From: Arthrobacter alpinus
GTDB lineage: Bacteria > Actinomycetota > Actinomycetes > Actinomycetales > Micrococcaceae
Assembly: GCF_900105965.1 (NCBI RefSeq)
Contig: NZ_FNTV01000001.1
Location: 2,356,001-2,420,000 of the forward strand
Direction: 5' to 3'
Length of the DNA: 64,000 nucleotides
Positions 9,518 to 19,024 of this stretch are shown here, one piece after another; within the stretch, counting starts at the first letter, position 1, and each line of letters opens with the position of its first letter. Both the position numbers and the translations under genes were made by a program. Below the pieces are notes generated by a model. It worked only from the letters and a program-made list of their open reading frames with translations, was not told the DNA's origin and did no database searches.

Positions 9518-11045
9518 TCTCCAACAGCTGGACCCGCGGTGGATCTACAGGTGTCATTTTGACGCGGATCCGCACGTCGCCACCGCGGGCTGGCAAGTCC
9601 CATTCCACGGATGCCGCAGTCTCCCACCGCGGCGGGGTGCGTTCCTCCGCCGAATCCGCAAGTGGTCCAACCACTGCGAGCGCGGCCTCCATGGCCGCCC
9701 GTCGCTCTTCCCATGGCATGTCTTGGACAATATTGGGACTGAAGACCTCGTTGCCGAGCGTTGATCCGGGGCTGCGAACAACTTCTTCCACAGCAGCCAT
9801 CGCCTGGATAGTCTCCGGCCACGGGACGATCGGCTCCGGAACCACCAGCGCCGAAGCGGAAAGCTCTGGCACTTCCTGCCTCTGCACGGCCCGCTGTGAC
9901 GCCGCACCGACGCCCACCTTCGTCCTAGCCAGCCGTTCTTCCAGCAGCGCCCTTGCTGCTACTCCGACTTTGGAGTAGGTGGCGTTCTCGAAACCAACAA
10001 CAATGTTTCCCGTGCCCGGATGCCAGCGCATATGCGCACTGAAGCCCGGGTACCCGCCAGAATGGCCGATCACCGTTCCGTACAGCCCATGATGCTGGAC
10101 CACCAGACCGTAACCGTAGCCATTGACGGTGCCATCGGCTTCCACAGGCTCGCCCACCTGGTGCATGGACTGCATCTCCCGGCGCGTTTCCCTGCAGAGT
10201 GGCCCCTCGCTGGCAACACTTGCGCCGGGTTTGCAGTCACCTTGGAACGCCTCTTGGAGCCAGGCTGACCAACGGCCCATGTCGTCCAAGGTGCTAAAGA
10301 GCCCGCCTATTGCCGAGAAGGCGCCAGGACCTGAGGTTGGCAATTCCTCCCAGCTGTACGGTTGCTGGTACGGGAAGGGCTCAGTGTTTCCGCGCTTGCT
10401 CTTGCGGTATCCGGTGGCAATATTGGTGGCAGATGAAGCACCGGCCGCGATCCGCGCCAGCATCGTTTCCTTGCTAAACGCTGTTCCGTTGAGGTCCAAG
10501 GACTCAAGAAATTCACGCTCAATGAAATGCCTGTAGCCAACCCCGGACACCCTCTCCACGACCTCCCCCAGCATGGCGTAGCCCAAGTTGGAGTACTCAT
10601 ATGCGGAGCCGGGATGGCGAACCAAACGCACGCCCCCGGACATCAAATCCTCAAAGTCCCCGCGGGACATGCTCTCTTGACGGTCAGCCCATGGGTCATC
10701 GGTGGGCAAGCCGGAGGACATGCTCAGGAGCATTCGCAGAGTCACCACAGGGCTCGCCGGACCTTTCGCGCACCCCATGATTTTCAGGGTGGGGAGGTAT
10801 TCCCTTGCGTCGTCATCTAGACTGAGCCGCCCCCTGTCGCGCAGCAATAAGATGGCTGCCGCGGTGAATGACTTGGTGCAGGAAGCAATCCGAAAGGCCG
10901 TGGTGGTTCTCGGGACCGAGCCGCGCCCATCCACCACTCCTGCCAAACTCTGACCGACCCGAGCACCTCCGGAGAATGCCGCCAAGGCCGTGGCCGGCGC
11001 CCACCCTTCGCTCAGACGGGTCTGTGCACTCATGTGAAAATCCAT
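9501..11045 (-). CDS. Beta-lactamase-fold serine hydrolase, class C type
   Basis: A 514-residue penicillin-recognising serine hydrolase. The active-site set is present: SCTK (Ser55/Lys58), YSN at 151-153, and a late GHSGGYPGF for the third motif. About 120 further residues form a C-terminal extension. Family members include D-aminopeptidases, esterases and MurNAc-peptide amidases; position inside a muropeptide island favours a muropeptide or D-amino-acid peptide substrate. No signal peptide is visible. The ATG at 11045 is preferred because AAGGAG lies 6 nt upstream; another ATG precedes it directly. It follows the M20 peptidase gene by 44 nt on the same strand, probably as one operon. Confidence 0.8.
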   Translation of the reverse strand: MDFHMSAQTRLSEGWAPATALAAFSGGARVGQSLAGVVDGRGSVPRTTTAFRIASCTKSFTAAAILLLRDRGRLSLDDDAREYLPTLKIMGCAKGPASPVVTLRMLLSMSSGLPTDDPWADRQESMSRGDFEDLMSGGVRLVRHPGSAYEYSNLGYAMLGEVVERVSGVGYRHFIEREFLESLDLNGTAFSKETMLARIAAGASSATNIATGYRKSKRGNTEPFPYQQPYSWEELPTSGPGAFSAIGGLFSTLDDMGRWSAWLQEAFQGDCKPGASVASEGPLCRETRREMQSMHQVGEPVEADGTVNGYGYGLVVQHHGLYGTVIGHSGGYPGFSAHMRWHPGTGNIVVGFENATYSKVGVAARALLEERLARTKVGVGAASQRAVQRQEVPELSASALVVPEPIVPWPETIQAMAAVEEVVRSPGSTLGNEVFSPNIVQDMPWEERRAAMEAALAVVGPLADSAEERTPPRWETAASVEWDLPARGGDVRIRVKMTPVDPPRVQLLEISPRT

Positions 11046-11089
11046 CATCAGCTCCTTTGCGTCTGCTGGCACTGGTTGCCGGACTGTTC

Positions 11090-12403
11090 CTAGACCGCGG
11101 CTAGAAAGTCTTCGAGAATGAGCTGGCCGGAGATCAGGCTTGCTACCGGAACCCGTTCATCGATGCCATGCACGCCCGCTGCGGATCGCTCTTCGGGATC
11201 CGCACCCATGGGCGAGAACCCGTAACACGATATTCCCAGGGGCGCGAAGGCCTTCGCGTCGGTCCCGCCGCCCATGCAGTACGGAACTACGACGGCGGCG
11301 GGATCGTGACGCGTCAAGGCCGCGGCCATCTCGGCGAACCAATGCGATTGCGTCGAGGAAGAGGTTGGTGGTTGGTAAGACAAGAACTCCCGGCTGATCC
11401 CCTCGCCCAGCAAGACATCGATGGTCGCCAGAGTCTCCTCCACCGTGCCGGGCAATGCCCTGATATCGATATCGGCCTCGGCAACACCAGGGATGACGTT
11501 GACCTTGTACCCGGCCCGCAAAACAGTGGGTGTGGACGAGCACCGCACCGTCACCCCGGCAACGGTGCCGGCCGTTCCCATGGCCTCGATAGCTGCCCGG
11601 ACTCCATCCTCCCCGGTGAGGTCGGCCGCAAAGCCAAGGGCCGCCGTCGTGCGTTCAATGTAGGCGCGAACAATAGGAGTCAAGGTCAATGGCCAGCGGT
11701 AATTGCCTACCCGGTCCAGGGCCGAGATCAGTAACTTGACGGCGTTGGGTTCAACCGGCCGCGAGCCATGCCCAGAGGTTCCTGTGGCCCGCACTCGGAT
11801 GTGCAAGGTACCGCGTTCGCCCACGGCCACCGGGTAGAGGTTTACTGGCGCGCCGTCTTGTCCGGTCAGGATGGTTGCCGCGCCACCGGACTCGCCAATG
11901 GCCGCCTCGACGCCGATGAAAAGTTCGGGGTGGTCCTTGACCAGCCAGAGTGCACCGTAGTCGCCCTTGTCTTCTTCGTCAGCCACGAAAGCCACCACAA
12001 TGTCGCGCCGCGGCTTGGTGCCTGAGGCGGCCCAGTCCAAGAGCGTGGCCAGCGTCATGGCCACCATATCCTTCATGTCCGAGGCGCCGCGACCGTACAC
12101 GTATCCGTCTTTGATGGTCCCGGCGAACGGGTCAAAGCTCCACTGTTCCGGCTCCGCCGGCACCACGTCCAGGTGGGCGTGCACCAAGAGCCCGGGGAGG
12201 TTGCGGTCGGCTCCTGGCACCCTGACAACCACGGAGGACCGCTTGTCATCCGGACCGAGCAAGAGGGGCTCATAGCCTGCACCGCGCAACAATCCGTGGA
12301 TGAATCTCGCCGCCTCGGCCTCACCCCGGCTGTTGCCTTCACCGAAGTTCGTGGTGTCAAAGCGGATGAGTTGGGCACACAGAGCGGCTACGTCCTGCTT
12401 CAC
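11090..12403 (-). CDS. M20-family metallopeptidase
   Basis: A 437-residue di-zinc M20 peptidase or amidohydrolase. Visible motifs are HAHLDVVPAEP (first zinc ligand and Asp), GRGASDMKD (bridging Asp), ADEEDKGDYG (catalytic Glu-Glu), the dimerisation-domain GTSGHGSRP, and the late GGGTDAKAF. M20 enzymes cleave dipeptides, carboxyl-terminal residues or N-acyl groups. In this context a peptide released from muropeptides, such as L-Ala-L-Glu after epimerisation, is a reasonable but unproven substrate. A GTG at 12403 is chosen because GAGGAG lies 6 nt upstream; longer starts add a non-conserved tail. It is divergent from the ABC importer operon. Confidence 0.88.
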   Translation of the reverse strand: MKQDVAALCAQLIRFDTTNFGEGNSRGEAEAARFIHGLLRGAGYEPLLLGPDDKRSSVVVRVPGADRNLPGLLVHAHLDVVPAEPEQWSFDPFAGTIKDGYVYGRGASDMKDMVAMTLATLLDWAASGTKPRRDIVVAFVADEEDKGDYGALWLVKDHPELFIGVEAAIGESGGAATILTGQDGAPVNLYPVAVGERGTLHIRVRATGTSGHGSRPVEPNAVKLLISALDRVGNYRWPLTLTPIVRAYIERTTAALGFAADLTGEDGVRAAIEAMGTAGTVAGVTVRCSSTPTVLRAGYKVNVIPGVAEADIDIRALPGTVEETLATIDVLLGEGISREFLSYQPPTSSSTQSHWFAEMAAALTRHDPAAVVVPYCMGGGTDAKAFAPLGISCYGFSPMGADPEERSAAGVHGIDERVPVASLISGQLILEDFLAAV

Positions 12404-12468
12404 GGGGGTCTCCTCATGATGGTTTTTCTGTAAAAAAAGAACTTTCCCTAGTAATCGTAAGTGGTTTG

Positions 12469-12501
12469 CATTACGTTTGTGGAGTTCGTAACTCATTTAC
12501 G
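12469..12501. promoter_or_regulatory. AT-rich CATTACG/CATTTACG repeats between M20 and the ABC operon
   Basis: The 171-bp divergent spacer holds CATTACG at 12469-12475 and CATTTACG at 12494-12501, two related direct repeats about 25 bp apart. Similar GTAAAT-type words occur in the murR-murQ and epimerase-MFS spacers. This is a weak candidate for a shared operator. Confidence 0.25.
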
Positions 12502-12574
12502 CAATGTGCTTGAATGTTCCGGGCTGGGGCCCTGTTAACCCGCCCGCGAGTTTCAAAGCTGAGGGGAAAAGAAA

Positions 12575-14434
12575 ATGGTCTTCCACACAACCGCCGACTC
12601 ACCGACTCGCAGTTCCAGACGGAAGGACGCCTCCCGGAGGCCTCGTTTGGCAGCTTGCACCCTAGCGTTTTCCCTGGCCCTGGCCCCATTGGCCGCGGCG
12701 CCGTCGGCCACGGCCGCAACGAGTGATGCAGGCAGCGGCACAACCCTAAAGCTTGCACTCACAGGTGATATCGATTCCCTGAACCCGTTCAAGGCCATCC
12801 TGGCCTCGAGCACCAGCATCCTTGCCCTGGAGTACCAGAGCCTGGTCTCTTACGGCCCCAAGGACAACGAGGAAATCCCGGGTATGGCCGATAAGTGGGA
12901 GACCTCCCCTGACGGCAAGGTGTGGACTTTCCACATGCCCAAGGACCGCAAGTGGAGCGATGGCGAGCCCATCACTGCCAATGACGCTGCGTGGACCTTC
13001 AAGGCCATCCAAGGCAACGATGCACTCAAGCAGGCCAATGGTTCGCTTCTGGAAAGCGTGGCCTCCGCTGAGGCTGCCGATGACGAAACGCTCGTCGTCA
13101 CGCTCAAGGAACCGCAGGCGCCCAACCCGGGAACGCAGCTGCCCATCATGCCGGCACATATTTGGTCCGCCGTGGATCCAGCCACCTTCGCAAACGAGAA
13201 GGACAGTGTTGGCTCCGGCCCGTTCATCGTCAGCAACTACGACAAGTCCTCCGGCGTCACCCTCAAGGCCAACCCAAACTATTGGCAGGGCCAGGCAAAG
13301 ATTGCCGGAATCACTTACATCCCCTACAAGAACACCGATGCCGCCGTCCAGGCCTTGAAAACCGGCGAACTCGATATTGTCAACGGGCTGACCCCGGCAC
13401 AGTACAACGCCTTGAAGGACGTTGACGGGATCACCACCAATGCCGGCACCGGACGTCGCTACCAGGCGATCGGCATCAACCCCGGAACACAGACCGCCGA
13501 CGGAACTCCGATGGGTGACGGCAACGTAGCGCTGCAGGACCTGAAGGTACGCCAGGCAATCGTCATGGCCATCGACAACAAGACCCTGCTGGAAAAGGTC
13601 CTGCAGGGTCTTGGCGAGCCCGCCACCGGTGAAGTCCCGGCCGCCTATCCGCAATACAACTGGAAGACGGACAAGCTGCCGCTGCAGTACAACGTCGAGG
13701 CCGCCAACAAGCTGCTCGACGAAGCCGGATACGCCAAGGGTGCCGATGGCCTCCGCGTTGGCAAAGACGGCAAGGCACTAAAACTTCGCCTGACCGGGCG
13801 CAATTCCGATGCCACCCATCAACAGATGGCCGATTACATCAAGCCGTGGCTGAAGGAGATCGGTATTGATGTCACCACCGCCATGAAGGCTTCAGCTCAA
13901 ATCAACGATGACTCCACCGTTGGCAACTACGATCTGTACTTCACGGGTTGGGGCATGGGACCGGAACCCGATTACCAGCTGTCCATCAACACCTGCGCAT
14001 CACGGCCCAACGCAGACGGAACCGGTGCCACGAGCGAGAACAACTACTGCGACCCCGCCTTCGATGCCCTGTACAAGGCACAGCATGTGGAATTGGACCA
14101 GACCAAGCGCAGCGCCCTTGTCACGCAGGCACAGGAAATGATTCACAAGGCTGCCGTCAACGATGTCATCTACTACGCAAACTCGCTAGAGGCCTACCGC
14201 TCCGACAGGTTTGAACCATTTACCACCCAGCCTGAAGTGGGCGGCGTCATCACCGGCCAGAATGGCCCGTGGAGCTACTACTACGCCACACCAATCTCCA
14301 CCACGGCCACGGACTCGGCCGACGGCGGATTCAATGCGGCCTACGTTGTTGCTCCGGTGGTCATCGTTTTGCTGGCCGGCGGTGGATTCTTCCTGTACCG
14401 CCGCCGTCGAGCCACCTCCGACGAGCGAGAGTAG
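12575..14434 (+). CDS. Oligopeptide/muropeptide ABC transporter substrate-binding protein with C-terminal membrane anchor
   Basis: A 619-residue family 5 extracellular solute-binding protein (DppA/OppA type). A signal peptide of about 48 residues has a basic start (RSSRRKDASRRPR), a hydrophobic core and an AXA-type end (ATAATSD). No lipobox Cys is present. The binding core runs from LKLALTGDIDSLNP to about residue 585. The last ~35 residues form a membrane helix (AAYVVAPVVIVLLAGGGF) followed by YRRRR, so the protein is anchored at its C-terminus instead of by a lipid. The two permeases and the ATPase follow directly. Island context suggests muropeptides or cell-wall peptides as ligand. Confidence 0.9.
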   Translation: MVFHTTADSPTRSSRRKDASRRPRLAACTLAFSLALAPLAAAPSATAATSDAGSGTTLKLALTGDIDSLNPFKAILASSTSILALEYQSLVSYGPKDNEEIPGMADKWETSPDGKVWTFHMPKDRKWSDGEPITANDAAWTFKAIQGNDALKQANGSLLESVASAEAADDETLVVTLKEPQAPNPGTQLPIMPAHIWSAVDPATFANEKDSVGSGPFIVSNYDKSSGVTLKANPNYWQGQAKIAGITYIPYKNTDAAVQALKTGELDIVNGLTPAQYNALKDVDGITTNAGTGRRYQAIGINPGTQTADGTPMGDGNVALQDLKVRQAIVMAIDNKTLLEKVLQGLGEPATGEVPAAYPQYNWKTDKLPLQYNVEAANKLLDEAGYAKGADGLRVGKDGKALKLRLTGRNSDATHQQMADYIKPWLKEIGIDVTTAMKASAQINDDSTVGNYDLYFTGWGMGPEPDYQLSINTCASRPNADGTGATSENNYCDPAFDALYKAQHVELDQTKRSALVTQAQEMIHKAAVNDVIYYANSLEAYRSDRFEPFTTQPEVGGVITGQNGPWSYYYATPISTTATDSADGGFNAAYVVAPVVIVLLAGGGFFLYRRRRATSDERE

Positions 14435-14437
14435 CCC

Positions 14438-15472
14438 ATGTCCGCGTCACAATTGGTGGGGGCCGAGCCGGCCAAGGACCTTGACGAACCGGTCCGCGGA
14501 ACATCATGGCTGCGCTATGCGGGCATGAAGGCCGGTGGCGCCCTTTTCTCGATGATCATGGTGGTTCTGCTGGGCTTTTTCGCCTTCCGGATTCTGCCCG
14601 GCGATCCCGTACGTTCCCTGGCTGACGGACGCCAGGTCACGGCATCGCAGATGGATATCCTGCGGAAACAGTACGGCTTGGATCAGCCGGTCATCGTTCA
14701 GTTCTGGCGCTATCTGACGGACCTGATGCAGGGAAAGCTCGGCGATTCATACACATACAACCGGCCCGTTATGGAACTGATCCTTGACCGTTTGGGCCCC
14801 ACCCTGTTGCTGACCGGAACTGCTGCGGCGCTGTCCGTTGTGCTTGGACTCTGGCTGGGCCAACGGGCGGCGTGGCGCCGTGGCAGCATGTTTGACAAGG
14901 CACACACCGGACTTGCGCTGACTCTGTGGTCGGTGCCCACCTTTTGGTTGGGGCTGCTCCTGCTGCTCGTCTTTGGTGGCATGCTGCATTGGTTCCCCAC
15001 AGGCGGCATGGAGACTGCTGGCAGCTCTGCTACGGGATTGGCCCACATCTGGGACGTGAGCAGGCACCTGGCGTTACCCATGGTGACCATGGTGGCGGTT
15101 GTATACGCCCAGTACCTCATGGTCATGCGCGCCTCACTTCTGGAGGAAATGAGTTCCGACTACCTCGTCACGGCCCGCGCCAAGGGTTTGCGTGAGGATG
15201 ACGTACGGCGCAAACATGCCGTTCCCAATGCCCTGCTTCCCACGGTGACGCTCATTTTTCTAACCTTGGGCGGCCTCATTGGGGGCGCAGTGACGGTTGA
15301 GACGGTGTTTTCCTGGCCAGGCCTTGGCTACCTAACGTTCCAAGCGTTGTCAGCCCCTGATTTCCCTCTGTTGCAGGGAACCTTTGTAGTCTTCTCCTCG
15401 ATTGTGATCATTATGAACTTCTTCGCAGACATCTTGTACCGCGTTCTAGACCCCCGGCTGCGTACAGCATGA
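14438..15472 (+). CDS. Peptide ABC transporter permease, DppB type
   Basis: A 344-residue inner-membrane permease with six predicted helices. The first helix is followed by FRILPGDPVRSL and then a periplasmic-type loop (LRKQYGLDQPVIVQFWRYL), both typical of DppB/OppB. The cytoplasmic EAA-like loop (YLVTARAKGLREDDVRRKHA) contacts the ATPase. It starts 3 nt after the binding protein and overlaps the next permease by 4 nt (ATGA), so the genes are translationally coupled. Confidence 0.93.
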   Translation: MSASQLVGAEPAKDLDEPVRGTSWLRYAGMKAGGALFSMIMVVLLGFFAFRILPGDPVRSLADGRQVTASQMDILRKQYGLDQPVIVQFWRYLTDLMQGKLGDSYTYNRPVMELILDRLGPTLLLTGTAAALSVVLGLWLGQRAAWRRGSMFDKAHTGLALTLWSVPTFWLGLLLLLVFGGMLHWFPTGGMETAGSSATGLAHIWDVSRHLALPMVTMVAVVYAQYLMVMRASLLEEMSSDYLVTARAKGLREDDVRRKHAVPNALLPTVTLIFLTLGGLIGGAVTVETVFSWPGLGYLTFQALSAPDFPLLQGTFVVFSSIVIIMNFFADILYRVLDPRLRTA

Positions 15473-16392
15473 GCGCACCGTCAGAACAGGGAATCCAGCC
15501 CCCTGCAGCAAAGATTAACGTTGCAGCAGCCCGACGTCGCCAGCGCGCCGGAGAGGTATGGCGCGAATTTTGCGCCAACCGATCCGGGCTGATTGGCCTA
15601 ATCATTCTGGTGGTCGTTTTTGGGCTGGCCCTTCTGGCCCCCGTCCTGGCCCCGCAAGACACCCTCGATGTCACGAAAATTACGGCAGGTCAGAACGAGC
15701 CACCCTCGTGGGCAAACCCCCTGGGCACCGATCCTGCAGGCCGGTCCGTGTTGGCCATGCTGATCTGGGGAGCCAGGGTTTCATTGCTGGTGGGCTTTAG
15801 CGCAACTGCAGTTTCCATGGTGATTGGCACCGTTGTTGGCATGGCAGCTGGCCACTTCACCGGATGGACCCAGGCGTCGCTGATGCGAATCATCGACTTT
15901 TTCCTGGTTGTGCCCGGACTGGTACTGGCCATTGTGCTCTCATCCATCATTGGCCCCGGCGTTGCCACCATCATCATCGCCATCGGCATCACGTCGTGGG
16001 CAGGAACTGCCCGTGTTGTCAGGTCCCAGACCCTGACAGTTGAATCACGGGCTTACATTGAACGCAGTTGGGCCCTGGGTGCCACCAACGCCCACATCAT
16101 CAAGAAGCATGTCCTCCCGGCGGTAATGCCGCTGGTGCTGGCCAATACAACCCTGACGGTTGGTTCGGCGGTCATCGCCGAATCGACGCTGTCCTTCCTT
16201 GGCTTGGGTGATCCAAGCAGCATTTCGTGGGGCTCCATGCTCAAGATGGCACTGGACACCGGAGCCGCCACGGGCGGTTTCTGGTGGTACGTCCTCTCCC
16301 CCGGACTTGCCATCGTCGGGGTGGTGTTGTGCTTTACCTTGGTGGGCCGCGCCCTTGAATCAGTCATCAACCCAACGTTGAGAGGCCGCTAA
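15469..16392 (+). CDS. Peptide ABC transporter permease, DppC type
   Basis: A 307-residue second permease of the importer. It has the DppC/OppC N-terminal helix (LIGLIILVVVFGLALLAPVL), the segment NPLGTDPAGRSVLAMLIWGARVSL, and the EAA loop SRAYIERSWALGATNAHIIKKHVLP. It overlaps the upstream permease by 4 nt and shares one base with the ATPase start (TAATG). It pairs with the DppB-type protein to form the transmembrane channel. Confidence 0.93.
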   Translation: MSAPSEQGIQPPAAKINVAAARRRQRAGEVWREFCANRSGLIGLIILVVVFGLALLAPVLAPQDTLDVTKITAGQNEPPSWANPLGTDPAGRSVLAMLIWGARVSLLVGFSATAVSMVIGTVVGMAAGHFTGWTQASLMRIIDFFLVVPGLVLAIVLSSIIGPGVATIIIAIGITSWAGTARVVRSQTLTVESRAYIERSWALGATNAHIIKKHVLPAVMPLVLANTTLTVGSAVIAESTLSFLGLGDPSSISWGSMLKMALDTGAATGGFWWYVLSPGLAIVGVVLCFTLVGRALESVINPTLRGR

Positions 16393-18110
16393 TGCCGCGC
16401 TTGGAATTTGTGGATTTGTCAGTCATTTACCGCACCCAAACCACCGTGGGCCCCGGCGAATTACGGGCCGTTGATGGAGTGAGCCTGGTGGTGGAACCGG
16501 GCTCCACACTTGGCTTGGCCGGCGAATCCGGTTGCGGCAAATCAACGCTCGCCATGTCCGTACTACGCTTGTTGCCTGCCAACACCACCACTTCAGGGAA
16601 GATTCTGCTGGGCGAGGACAATATTCCCGATCTAGGTTGGGGCCGCCTCCGCGCGGTCCGGTGGACGGAAGCCGCCATTGTTTTTCAAGGTGCCATGCAC
16701 TCCCTGAATCCCGTACGCAAGGTGCGGGAGCAGATCGGTGAGGCACTGCTGGTGCATGCCACCGGCGAACGGGCCAAATACAAGGAAGAAAAAGTCCGCG
16801 ACGCCCGGGTCGCTGAACTCCTAAATCTCGTGGATCTTTCCCCCGCGAAGGGCGCCAGCTACCCTCATGAACTTTCCGGCGGCCAAAAGCAGCGCATCAT
16901 GATCGCCATGGCGCTGGCCTGCGAGCCTGAATTGATCATTGCGGACGAACCAACCACGGCATTGGATGTTGTGGTCCAGGCCCAGGTGCTGAACGTGCTG
17001 AGCGAGCTCGTCGCCTCTCGCGGCTTGTCCCTGATTATGATCAGCCACGACCTTTCGGTTCTCGCGTCAACCTGTGAGCGGATTGTGGTGATGCAGCGCG
17101 GAAAGATCGTCGAAGACGGACCTTCGGAACAGATCATCCGAAATCCCCAGCACCCGCACACCCAGGCCCTGGCGTCGGCCTTCCCACTAATCGGGGATGC
17201 CTCCTCACGGCTGCGCCTGCCCACCTATTCCGCTCCCCCGCGGCCGGCGCCCGGGGAGGCGCCATCCTCCGATATCAACGACGTTGTACTTCAAGCCCGG
17301 GACCTCACCGTCACCTTTGGTGGGCGAGGCGGCGGCACCACCGCGGTCGACGGTGTGAATCTCACCTGCCGTCGTGGTGAAATCACTGCCCTGGTGGGCC
17401 AGTCCGGTTCGGGCAAGACCACTCTGGCCCGCACCATGTTGGGCTTGCAGGCACCTACCTCCGGTGCCGTGCACTACAACGGAACGCCGCTCAAGCACCG
17501 CCGCAAGGACCTCAAGGCGTACCGCAAGTCCGTGCAATTTGTCCTGCAGGACCCTTCGGCCGCGCTAAATCCCAAGCACACCGTCTATGAGGCTGTTGCG
17601 GAAGGGCCACGGTTGCACAAGATGCCCGGAGATGAGCGTGAAATTGTCTCCAATGCCCTGCGCAGGGCTGAGCTCAATCCACCCGAACGGTATCTAGCCA
17701 CCATTCCACAGGAGCTTTCCGGGGGGCAGCGGCAGCGGGTGGTCATCGCCGGGGCTTTGGCCCTTGACCCGGAGTTCCTGGTTGCCGATGAACCCGTGGC
17801 CAGTCTTGACGCGTCAGTGCGAGCCGACATCTTGGCCCTCTTGTTGAAGCTACGCTGCGAATCCGGGCTCGGTGCACTGGTCATCACGCATGATCTGGGG
17901 CTGGCGTGGAATATTGCCGACCGGGTGGTAGTCATGTACCAGGGACAGATTGTCGAAGAAGGACCCGTGGAACAAGTCTTGTTGAATCCGAAGCATGAAT
18001 ACACCAAGAAGCTGCTCAGCGTTGTGCCCACGGCGGTTGTGCCTCCGGATGGTGAGACCGCCCCGCGGATGCCGGGTTTGGCGGCAGCCGACATCAGCGG
18101 GGCCAAGTGA
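16392..18110 (+). CDS. Peptide ABC transporter ATPase, DppD-DppF fusion
   Basis: A 572-residue protein with two complete nucleotide-binding domains in one chain, replacing separate DppD and DppF. Domain 1 has Walker A GESGCGKST, signature LSGGQKQR and Walker B LIIADEPTTALD. Domain 2 has GQSGSGKTT, LSGGQRQR and FLVADEPVASLD. Both have the switch His (ISHD, ITHD). It energises the importer encoded just upstream. Its stop overlaps the GTG start of the LD-carboxypeptidase gene by 4 nt, which ties cell-wall enzymes and transporter into one operon. Confidence 0.95.
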   Translation: MPRLEFVDLSVIYRTQTTVGPGELRAVDGVSLVVEPGSTLGLAGESGCGKSTLAMSVLRLLPANTTTSGKILLGEDNIPDLGWGRLRAVRWTEAAIVFQGAMHSLNPVRKVREQIGEALLVHATGERAKYKEEKVRDARVAELLNLVDLSPAKGASYPHELSGGQKQRIMIAMALACEPELIIADEPTTALDVVVQAQVLNVLSELVASRGLSLIMISHDLSVLASTCERIVVMQRGKIVEDGPSEQIIRNPQHPHTQALASAFPLIGDASSRLRLPTYSAPPRPAPGEAPSSDINDVVLQARDLTVTFGGRGGGTTAVDGVNLTCRRGEITALVGQSGSGKTTLARTMLGLQAPTSGAVHYNGTPLKHRRKDLKAYRKSVQFVLQDPSAALNPKHTVYEAVAEGPRLHKMPGDEREIVSNALRRAELNPPERYLATIPQELSGGQRQRVVIAGALALDPEFLVADEPVASLDASVRADILALLLKLRCESGLGALVITHDLGLAWNIADRVVVMYQGQIVEEGPVEQVLLNPKHEYTKKLLSVVPTAVVPPDGETAPRMPGLAAADISGAK

Positions 18111-19024
18111 GTGCGTCGCGGCTCCCCGGACCGCTGCGGCCCGGGGACCGCGTGGGGCTGGTATCCACCTCGGGCGCGCCAACGCCGGAGAATGTGGACC
18201 GGGCCGTGGATCTGCTGGAATCGTGGGATCTGGTGCCGGTCCCGGGCGAACATATTCTAGGAACACATCCCCGGGCGAAGTATCTGGCGGGTACGGATCA
18301 GCAGCGTGCCGCGGACCTGCAAACGGCCTGGTGCGACGACTCGCTGGCCGGAGTTTTTGTGGTGCGCGGGGGCTACGGTACGGTCCGGCTCCTCGATCAC
18401 CTTGACGTTGATGCCTTGCGGTTGGCCCGGCCCAAACCGCTGTATGGCTCCTCTGATGTCACCGGGATCCATGAATTTTGGGCCGATGAACTCCAGGTGC
18501 CCACGTGGTTCACGCCCATGATTGCCACAGGGTCGTTGCTCGATGACGCAAACGCCACAGAGAGCCTGCGGAGGGCCGTGTTTGAACCAACGGCCGGGCG
18601 CTCGTTTACCGCCGAAACGGCTGTCACCTTGGTGCCTGGACGCGCCAGCGGGGTGACCGTAGGCGGCAATTTGAGCCTGTTGGCCATGACCATGGGCGCC
18701 AAGGGCCGAAACAAGACCTCCAACGCCGGCAAGATCGGCCTCCTGGAAGATGTTACCGAGGACATCTACAAGCTCGATGGCTTGTTGCATACGCTGCTCC
18801 GTGCCGGCTGGTTTGACGGCATGGCCGGGCTGGCCCTGGGGTCATGGAAGGACTGCGGAGAATCCGCCGACGTACGCGCTTTATGCGAGGAGCTTCTGGT
18901 CCCCCTGGATATCCCACTGGTGTGGGAGCTGGGGTTTGGCCATGACGCCAATGCTCATAGCATCCCCTTGGGCGTCCAGTCCACGCTCTTCGCTGATGAC
19001 TCGCCCCGGCTCGTGCTGCAATGA
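18107..19024 (+). CDS. LD-carboxypeptidase, S66 family (LdcA/MccF-like)
   Basis: A 305-residue S66 peptidase. These enzymes remove the terminal D-Ala from muropeptide tetrapeptides (LdcA) or cleave related amide bonds (MccF). The nucleophile-elbow motif GSSD is at 114-117 (Ser115), the catalytic Glu is near 214 in LLEDVTED, and the His lies in GHDANAHSIPLG at 279-284. The GTG start overlaps the ATPase stop, and the end overlaps the next hydrolase by 4 nt. No signal peptide is present, so it acts in the cytoplasm on imported peptides. Context favours the LdcA role over microcin immunity. Confidence 0.9.
   Translation: MSASRLPGPLRPGDRVGLVSTSGAPTPENVDRAVDLLESWDLVPVPGEHILGTHPRAKYLAGTDQQRAADLQTAWCDDSLAGVFVVRGGYGTVRLLDHLDVDALRLARPKPLYGSSDVTGIHEFWADELQVPTWFTPMIATGSLLDDANATESLRRAVFEPTAGRSFTAETAVTLVPGRASGVTVGGNLSLLAMTMGAKGRNKTSNAGKIGLLEDVTEDIYKLDGLLHTLLRAGWFDGMAGLALGSWKDCGESADVRALCEELLVPLDIPLVWELGFGHDANAHSIPLGVQSTLFADDSPRLVLQ

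Noticed and set aside
12746..13654. 302-codon frame antisense to the ABC binding protein
   Set aside because: Shadow of a confident coding gene; low-complexity Gly/Val translation.
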